Shown here: positions 14,663 through 19,514 of the stretch, in pieces
Numbering within the stretch: position 1 is the stretch's first letter
How the letters are laid out: each line of letters begins with the position of its first letter
NCBI GenBank assembly: GCA_031374125.1
Contig: JANMFM010000090.1
Span: 1 to 19,514 of the forward strand
Direction: 5' to 3'
DNA: 19,514 nt
From: JAEYZS01 sp031374125
Lineage (GTDB): Bacteria; Bdellovibrionota; Bdellovibrionia; Bdellovibrionales; JAEYZS01
Position numbers and translations under genes: made by a program
The notes under the pieces: model-generated
Databases searched by the model: none
What the model was told of the DNA's origin: nothing
The model's input: the letters and a program-made list of their open reading frames with translations, nothing else

Positions 14663-16557
14663 GTAATCAAGCACCAAAGAAAAAAGGTCCAATTAGAACA
14701 GAAGCCATTATTCCTGTTGGGGTTATTCTTTTAATTATTTTTGCTTACTTTAAATTCTTTTTTGATATGCATTTGAAGTCAGGTATTGAGTGGGGTGCAA
14801 GCTACGTGCACGGAGCCGAGGTGAACGTTGCAGATGTGGATACAAGTTTTTTAAAACTATTCTTTGAAATGCAAGGCCTTCAGGTAACAGATAAGGAACA
14901 TCCAGAAAGAAATATTGTGTCCATTGGTAAAATCAGATTTGATTTGCTACCAGATGCAGTTTTGAGAATGAAAGGTGTTGTTGAAGATGCAAGCATTCTA
15001 GATATCCAAGTTTTTTCTCCAAGAAAGAGCAAGGGATATGTTCGACCTCCAACTCCAGCAGGAGCACCAGGAGCATCGATTGTTGATGATATAGAAGCAA
15101 GAGCGGAATCAAGATTAAAGCAGCAATATGAAAATAACGTCGTTATGGACATTGCCAATATTGCGGGTGGAACCGATGCAAAAGAACAGCTTAAAACTAT
15201 CCAAGCACAGTTAAAATCAGAAGAAAAAATCAAAGAAGCTAAAGAATTTGTAAAAGAAAAAGAAGAAGAGTGGAAAAAGCGTATCGAGGAATTCCCTAAA
15301 AAAGACGAAGTTGACGCTTTGGTGAGAAGAGCGAAAAATCTTAAATTTGATACTAAAAACCCTCTTCAGTTTGCGCAAAGCTTAAAAGATGCAGATGAAA
15401 TCTATAAGCAGCTAGATGAAAAAGTTAAACTTGTGCAAAAGACGTCAGGAGATTTAAAGTCAGATATCTCCACGACAGAGCAATCCATTAACGACATTGA
15501 AAAGTTTGTACAAGAAGATGTGGAAGACTTAAAGAAAAGATTTAAAGTCCCGTCTTTTGATCCAAAAAGTTTTACTCAAGGGTTATTTACGTCGATGTTG
15601 AACGAAAAAATCGCTTCTGCGGAAAAGTATGTGGCAGTTGCTCGTGAATATATGCCGAACAAAAAGAAAGAGTCCTCTCAGGATCTAGTTCCTCCGAAGA
15701 GAGGCAGTGGTCAGAATGTTCTATTTCCCATCACAAAAGGATATCCTGCATTCTGGCTTAAGAAGGCAACGATAAGTTCTCAGGCGAATACGAGTGAATT
15801 TAGTGGAAATATCAAAGGCGAATTGACCAATGTGACAACCAGCCCGAGAGTTATTGGAAAACCAGCAGTTCTTAAGTTGGAAGGGGATTTTCCGAAGCAA
15901 CAAATCTATGGGTTCAATGGGAATATCACCGTCGATCACACAAGAGATATTCCTAAGGAATCATTCAACTTTAAGGTGGGCTCTTATCCACTTAAAGGCA
16001 TGAAGATGATTGATAGCTCAGATCTTAAGTTCAATCTCTTGCAATCTACGCCGGCGGCAAGTTTTGGTGGTGTGATTGAAAATGAAAATATCAGCTTAGC
16101 TCTTCAGAATGTTTTCAAGAAAAATCAATTTGAAGTGGATGCTAAAAAGGAATTTGTAAAAAATATTTTCAATAGAGTGGTTGCAGGACTTCCTGAAATT
16201 GTACTCAACGCTTCGTTTGAAGGGTCATTTGCAAATTTTGATACGAGTCTTAACTCGAATCTAGGTTCTGAGCTTGCAGATGGGTTTAAGAAAGAAATCC
16301 AAGCTGAGATCGACAAGAAGAGAAAAGAAATCGAAAACTTTGTTCAAGACCGCATTAAAGGCGAGAGAGCTAAACTCACTCAGGAATTTGATAAAGTAAA
16401 AAACAAATTCAATGCCGAAATCGGTGGAAAAACAAAAGATCTTCAAGGTGAAGTCGACAAAGCCAAAGGTGAAATCACTAAGCAAAAAAGTGCTGGTGGT
16501 GGAGAAGGCAGCGGCAATCCTTTAAAAGACGCACTAAAGAAGAAGTTTAAATTCTAA
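14659..16557 (+). CDS. TIGR03545-family AsmA-like protein
   Basis: 632 residues. One N-terminal membrane anchor (about 16-35), then an AsmA/BLTP-like opening (GAEVNVADVDTSFLKLFFEMQGLQVTD, residues about 50-80, and NIVSIGKIRFDLLPDAVLRMKGVVEDASI). About 130-300 is charged and helical, likely coiled coil. About 340-540 is a second beta-rich region, and 550-620 is another Lys/Glu-rich helix before a GGGEGSGN linker and a basic C-terminus (LKKKFKF). The body is probably periplasmic. Family knowledge: TIGR03545 partners TIGR03546; function unassigned. A lipid-transfer role is inferred only from the AsmA resemblance. Start overlaps the previous stop; GGAGG is 6 nt upstream. Confidence 0.8.
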   Translation: MSNQAPKKKGPIRTEAIIPVGVILLIIFAYFKFFFDMHLKSGIEWGASYVHGAEVNVADVDTSFLKLFFEMQGLQVTDKEHPERNIVSIGKIRFDLLPDAVLRMKGVVEDASILDIQVFSPRKSKGYVRPPTPAGAPGASIVDDIEARAESRLKQQYENNVVMDIANIAGGTDAKEQLKTIQAQLKSEEKIKEAKEFVKEKEEEWKKRIEEFPKKDEVDALVRRAKNLKFDTKNPLQFAQSLKDADEIYKQLDEKVKLVQKTSGDLKSDISTTEQSINDIEKFVQEDVEDLKKRFKVPSFDPKSFTQGLFTSMLNEKIASAEKYVAVAREYMPNKKKESSQDLVPPKRGSGQNVLFPITKGYPAFWLKKATISSQANTSEFSGNIKGELTNVTTSPRVIGKPAVLKLEGDFPKQQIYGFNGNITVDHTRDIPKESFNFKVGSYPLKGMKMIDSSDLKFNLLQSTPAASFGGVIENENISLALQNVFKKNQFEVDAKKEFVKNIFNRVVAGLPEIVLNASFEGSFANFDTSLNSNLGSELADGFKKEIQAEIDKKRKEIENFVQDRIKGERAKLTQEFDKVKNKFNAEIGGKTKDLQGEVDKAKGEITKQKSAGGGEGSGNPLKDALKKKFKF

Positions 16558-16566
16558 GGAGTAAGT

Positions 16567-16770
16567 ATGTCTTATGGTTCAGAAAAATCATTCACTGGTA
16601 AAAATCAAAATAAGACTAACCCGAAGACACATAAGAAAGTTCTAACAATAGCCGCATTGATTTTAATCGTAGCAGCTATTGCCTGGACCGTGCTTTATTC
16701 TAAAGCCAAGATGACAACGGATAAAGTTAACCCCGTGGATCTTCCTCCAATAGAAAATTCCGCTCCGTAG
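16567..16770 (+). CDS. Small single-pass membrane protein, third gene of the TIGR03546/TIGR03545 operon
   Basis: 67 residues: a polar, basic N-terminus (about 1-24), one membrane helix (25-44, VLTIAALILIVAAIAWTVLY), and a short Pro-rich tail (VDLPPIENSAP). It starts 9 nt after the TIGR03545 stop with GGAG directly upstream, so it is almost certainly co-transcribed. The positive-inside rule puts the N-terminus in the cytoplasm and the tail in the periplasm. I recognise no family. It ends 29 bp before the convergent kdsA, with no terminator visible in between. Confidence 0.65.
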   Translation: MSYGSEKSFTGKNQNKTNPKTHKKVLTIAALILIVAAIAWTVLYSKAKMTTDKVNPVDLPPIENSAP

Positions 16771-16799
16771 TTAGCATTTGTCTAATTCCGAATAGCTTG

Positions 16800-17651
16800 T
16801 TAGTCTTGATGAGTTTGGTTGATCTTTTTGAGATTAGCGAGCATACCCTTCATGTTTTTTAGAGCAATCGAAGTGGGTCCGTCACAGAGGGCTTCGTCTG
16901 GGTTTGGATGGGTTTCGAAGAATAGCCCATCAATTCCCACGGCAACCGCGGCTCTGGCCAGTGCCCATGACATCTCTCTTCTGCCACCACTTGAGTCGCC
17001 TTGGGCGCCGGGGAGTTGGGTGGAGTGAGTGCAATCCATAATCACCGGAAAGCCTAGGTTTCTCATTTCTACTAAGCCAGTCATATCGTTGATGAGTCTG
17101 TTGTAGCCGAAGGTTGTACCTCTTTCGCACAAGAGAACTTTGTTATTGCCAGCGTCGACAGCTTTTTTAGCTACACTCTTCATATCCCATGGAGCCAAGA
17201 ACTGACCTTTCTTCATATGAAGAACTTTTCCAGTTTTTGCGGCAGCGATGATTAAGTCTGTTTGTCGTGATAAGAATGCAGGAATTTGAATCACATCCGC
17301 AACTTCCGCGACGGCTTCCATTTGAATCGTTTCGTGAACATCCGTTAAGAATGGAACGTCTACTTTCTTTTTGATCTCATTTAAAATCTTTAAGCCTTCT
17401 TTCATGCCATGACCACGAAACTTATCTCCACTTTGTCTGTTGGCCTTATCGAAAGAGCATTTTAAGATCCATGGAATTTGAAGTTCTGTCGTGATTTTCT
17501 TTAATTCTTGTGCAACCTCTAGAACCATACCTTGATCTTCAACGATATCCGGCCCTGCAAAGAGAACAAAGTTTTTGCCATCTCCCCATGTGAATTTTTG
17601 GGAACCAAATTTCATTTCGACTAAATTTTTAAGTGGTTTAAAATCGCTCAT
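16800..17651 (-). CDS. kdsA: 3-deoxy-8-phosphooctulonate synthase (KDO-8-P synthase)
   Basis: 283 residues. Condenses PEP with arabinose 5-phosphate to KDO-8-phosphate for lipopolysaccharide. The TIM-barrel is recognisable throughout: KCSFDKANRQS, GMKEGLKIL, TDVHE, IQIPAFLSRQTDLI, KKGQFLAPWDM, MDCTHSTQLPGAQGD and FFETHPNPDEALCDGPTS. Candidate metal-site residues His209, Glu246 and Asp257 are present. At the position that is Cys in metal-dependent and Asn in metal-independent enzymes, this protein has Asp35 (FAGPDIVED). The ATG shares its A with the kdsC stop (TAATG), so the two are coupled. Confidence 0.95.
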   Translation of the reverse strand: MSDFKPLKNLVEMKFGSQKFTWGDGKNFVLFAGPDIVEDQGMVLEVAQELKKITTELQIPWILKCSFDKANRQSGDKFRGHGMKEGLKILNEIKKKVDVPFLTDVHETIQMEAVAEVADVIQIPAFLSRQTDLIIAAAKTGKVLHMKKGQFLAPWDMKSVAKKAVDAGNNKVLLCERGTTFGYNRLINDMTGLVEMRNLGFPVIMDCTHSTQLPGAQGDSSGGRREMSWALARAAVAVGIDGLFFETHPNPDEALCDGPTSIALKNMKGMLANLKKINQTHQD

Positions 17652-18187
17652 TATTTTTTCCTTTTCCGTGCAGTTTTCCGTGGTGGTGAGTTTTTTGCAG
17701 CTATTAATATATCACAAAGTTCTCTAACGGCACCTTTGCCGCCATCTTTTTTAGTGATGTACATGGCAACTTTCTTGGCTTCGGGCATTGCCGTCGGAAC
17801 TGATGCAGCGAATCCCACTCTTTTTAAAACAGGAACATCTGGCAAATCATCACCGATATAAGCCACTTCATTTGCTTTTAAGTTGGTTTTCTTTAAAAAA
17901 TCTTCGAAGGAAGGGATCTTGTCTTCGATTCCTTCGTAGAGATAATGGATGTTCAGCTTTTCTTTACGTTCTCTAATATCTTGCGCGTTTGAGCCTGTAA
18001 TCATGGCGACAATAAAGCCTTCTTTTACAAGTTCTCTGATCCCAAAACCATCATATATATTGAAGTTTCGACGCCATTCGCCAGGAGAATGCCACCAAAT
18101 ATTGCCATCGGTTAAAATGCCATCCACATCGACAACTAAAGCTTTAATAGCCTTAAGATTTTTTAGATTAAGTTTTGATTTTTTCAA
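17651..18187 (-). CDS. kdsC: KDO-8-phosphate phosphatase (HAD family)
   Basis: 178 residues, the short cap-less HAD type typical of KdsC. It removes phosphate from KDO-8-P, the step after KdsA. Motif I is DVDGILTDG (Asp20 and Asp22), motif II is TGS at 64-66 (KdsC proteins more often have SGR), motif III Lys90 and motif IV GDDLPD at 112-117. GGKGAVREL near the C-terminus is also typical; the last 15 residues are basic (PPRKTARKRKK). The start is a TTG: an in-frame stop lies just upstream at 18193-18191 and there is no ATG or GTG before motif I. No strong Shine-Dalgarno. Upstream lies an apparent deletion scar. Confidence 0.93.
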   Translation of the reverse strand: MKKSKLNLKNLKAIKALVVDVDGILTDGNIWWHSPGEWRRNFNIYDGFGIRELVKEGFIVAMITGSNAQDIRERKEKLNIHYLYEGIEDKIPSFEDFLKKTNLKANEVAYIGDDLPDVPVLKRVGFAASVPTAMPEAKKVAMYITKKDGGKGAVRELCDILIAAKNSPPRKTARKRKK

Positions 18188-18198
18188 TCTCTAAAACA

Positions 18199-18384
18199 CT
18201 ATCGTTTTAAAGCTTCAAAATCAAAAGGTTTGATAACAAATCTCTTCTTGGGATCCCAGAGACTCTCTAATGGACTGAAAATTTGGGATTTTGTGTCTTT
18301 TAAAGAAAAGTCGATGAAATTAATAATCCTTTTTATTTTGAGACAGGTTCTGTCTCTTCTCTCATCGAGATTATTTAGATTTCG
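18199..18384 (-). pseudogene. 3' remnant of an unidentified gene upstream of kdsC
   Basis: A 61-codon open frame between TGA (18387-18385) and TAG (18201-18199) has no ATG, GTG or TTG start. Its last part, including SPLESLWDPKKRF and PFDFEALKR, has the residue mix of a real protein C-terminus, unlike random AT-rich frames around it. It ends 12 bp before kdsC on the same strand. I cannot assign a family. Most likely the tail of a gene that was once first in the kdsC operon; chance is possible. Confidence 0.4.
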
Positions 18385-18493
18385 TCACAATTAAAATTAT
18401 CTATATAAGAAAACCTTAATATTACTTAGTATTTTTAAATGTTTAGAAAACTTTAAAAATTTTGACGAAAATATTCACACTATTTTTTGGTGA

Positions 18494-18676
18494 GTTTTTG
18501 GTGGAACTGGTTTAAGTCTTTTTTTATCGCGAAAGTTAGCTAGAGCTTTGAATGGTGATTTAACTTTCGAAGAAAAAGGTGGTAATCGTGAATCCCTGGG
18601 ATCCACATTTTTGCTTAAGATAAATACTGAAAATATAGAAGATGTGAAATTTATCAATAATCTTCCAAAGGATCAG
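18494..18676 (+). pseudogene. Remnant of a histidine-kinase HATPase domain (C-terminal end only)
   Basis: Directly after a TGA at 18491-18493, the frame reads VFGGTGLSLFLSRKLARAL, then NGDLTFEEKGG and ESLGSTFLLKIN. This is the G2 box and last strands of a HATPase_c domain. The N box, G1 box, HisKA and any sensor domain are missing; upstream sequence in this frame is AT-rich and broken by the stop. The frame runs on without interruption into the receiver domain that follows, so the original gene was a hybrid sensor kinase. Confidence 0.7.
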
Positions 18677-19090
18677 ATGGAAACCAAAAAATCTACTTTT
18701 CAAAGTACAGAAAGCCAGCTGGAAGGACTTAAAATTCTTTTAGTTGAAGACTCAGAAGATAACCAAGACATAATTACATACTTCTTAACCCATGCAGGTG
18801 CTCATGTCGACATTGCAGATAATGGGGTTGAAGGTGTTCAAAAAACTCTTGAAGGTGATTACAATATTGTTCTTATGGATATACAAATGCCTAAGATGGA
18901 TGGCTATCAAGCGACCAGCGAACTTAGAAACAAAGGATATGTGGGGCCCATCATTGCTTTAACGGCCCATGCTCTAAAAGAAGAAAGAGATCGTTGTCTA
19001 AAAGCAGGTTATACTGAACATATGACAAAGCCTGTGAATAGACTGACGTTGATTTCAGAAATTGCGCGATTCGCATCAAAAAGAATTTAG
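18677..19090 (+). CDS. Receiver-domain protein (response regulator), residue of a hybrid kinase
   Basis: 137 residues from ATG 18677, which has AAAGGA 4 nt upstream; a TTG at 18548 in the same frame could give 180 residues. The REC domain is intact: acidic pair in LLVEDSEDNQ, phospho-acceptor Asp in VLMDIQMPKMDG, ALTAHA with the switch Thr, and TKPV with the conserved Lys. There is no output domain, as usual for receiver domains at the end of hybrid kinases. The upstream frame codes only a kinase fragment, so the product, if made, would be a single-domain receiver depending on some other kinase. Confidence 0.75.
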   Translation: METKKSTFQSTESQLEGLKILLVEDSEDNQDIITYFLTHAGAHVDIADNGVEGVQKTLEGDYNIVLMDIQMPKMDGYQATSELRNKGYVGPIIALTAHALKEERDRCLKAGYTEHMTKPVNRLTLISEIARFASKRI

Positions 19091-19191
19091 TCTCTTAATT
19101 CCGCAAACAAAATCCTAATTTGCCTCAAAGAGTAAAAAGTATTGAAGTTTTATCGGTTCCTAACCCGGCATACCTATTGCTGCGGTACATA

Positions 19192-19209
19192 TTACTCTAT
19201 AAAGAGTAA
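19192..19209. promoter_or_regulatory. Dyad upstream of the hemerythrin-like gene
   Basis: TTACTCT-ATAA-AGAGTAA, a perfect 7-bp inverted repeat 27-44 bp before ATG 19236. It contains a -10-like TATAAA (19198-19203), and AAAGAGTAAA recurs as a direct repeat at 19127-19136. The layout fits an operator overlapping a promoter. No regulator can be named. Confidence 0.4.
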
Positions 19210-19235
19210 ATCATTATGCGCTTTGGAGGTTTTTC

Positions 19236-19514
19236 ATGAAGCATGAACTTATATCTGAAATGAAGGTTGATCATAAAAAATTAAAAGAACTTTATAAAAA
19301 AGGTCTTAAAAAAAATACAAGCTTGGAAGATAAATTAGAAATTTTTGAATCCTTAGCGCCGCTGGTAAAAGCTCATGCCAAAAGCGAGGAGGCTGTTCTA
19401 TATGCACCGACTTGTGGTATGGACGAGACTAAGCGCGAAGCCTTAGAAGGTTTTGAAGAGCACGGGCTGGTTGAGCTATTGCTTGAGGAGATGAGGTCCG
19501 AAGGAAATAATGAC
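19236..19514 (+). CDS. Hemerythrin-like (HHE) domain protein, 3' partial
   Basis: 93 residues are visible and the frame is open at the window edge. MKVDHKKLKELYKKG, LEIFESLAPLVKAHAKSEEAVLYAP and FEEHGLVELLLEEM match the helix pattern of bacterial HHE domains, with the H...HxxxE...EEH iron-ligand arrangement visible (His12, His48, Glu52, His77 approximately). These proteins bind a di-iron centre and serve in oxygen, nitric oxide or redox sensing and storage. GGAGG 6 nt before the ATG supports the start. Upstream 145 bp carries a dyad and promoter-like sequence. Confidence 0.8.
   Translation, partial: MKHELISEMKVDHKKLKELYKKGLKKNTSLEDKLEIFESLAPLVKAHAKSEEAVLYAPTCGMDETKREALEGFEEHGLVELLLEEMRSEGNND

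Overview
The window looks like chromosome of a low-GC, double-membraned bacterium of the Bdellovibrio type (Bdellovibrionota). This is inferred from a combination of traits, since there is no rRNA here to settle it. The traits are two mevalonate-pathway GHMP enzymes (rare in Gram-negatives), KDO synthesis genes for lipopolysaccharide, a pheS-pheT-ihfA-merR block, the paired outer-membrane-bacterium families TIGR03545/TIGR03546, and several small secreted proteins of unknown role. Apart from one candidate miniature element, no mobile element, CRISPR array, rRNA or tRNA was found.

Layout. 1-131: the tail of an unidentified gene. 235-3718 (+): a secreted metzincin-type zinc protease, diphosphomevalonate decarboxylase, a small secreted cysteine-containing protein, and mevalonate kinase starting 2 nt after it. 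3729-8254 (-): a secreted JAMM/MPN-like protein, a SpoU/TrmH RNA methyltransferase directly behind an Xaa-Pro aminopeptidase, a stand-alone FabD-like acyltransferase, and a small secreted protein, with hairpin terminators after the last two. 8255-8600: an intergenic stretch with a GC-rich, foldable core ending in a terminator-like hairpin (candidate small RNA), then a good promoter for pheS. 8601-13030 (+): pheS, pheT, ihfA and a MerR-family regulator, closed by a strong bidirectional terminator. The pheS-pheT gap holds two tandem 36-bp hairpin units with a compensatory base change. 13109-13962 (-): a DUF3011-like secreted protein and a HIT-family protein. 13967-14106: a perfect 22-bp inverted repeat around 96 bp, carrying -10-like boxes in both arms. 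14129-16770 (+): an operon of TIGR03546 membrane protein, TIGR03545 AsmA-like protein and a 67-residue single-pass membrane protein. 16800-18187 (-): kdsC-kdsA, overlapping by one base. 18199-18676: two broken reading frames pointing away from each other, best explained as a deletion scar. 18677-19090 (+): a receiver-domain protein left from a hybrid histidine kinase. 19236-end (+): the start of a hemerythrin-like protein.

How it fits together. Much of the window is housekeeping: isoprenoid precursors, Phe-tRNA charging, nucleoid protein, KDO for LPS and RNA modification. The least understood parts are the TIGR03546-TIGR03545-small membrane protein operon with its inverted-repeat upstream region, the secreted JAMM-like protein, the pheS-pheT hairpin pair, the candidate RNA before pheS, and the kdsC-upstream scar.
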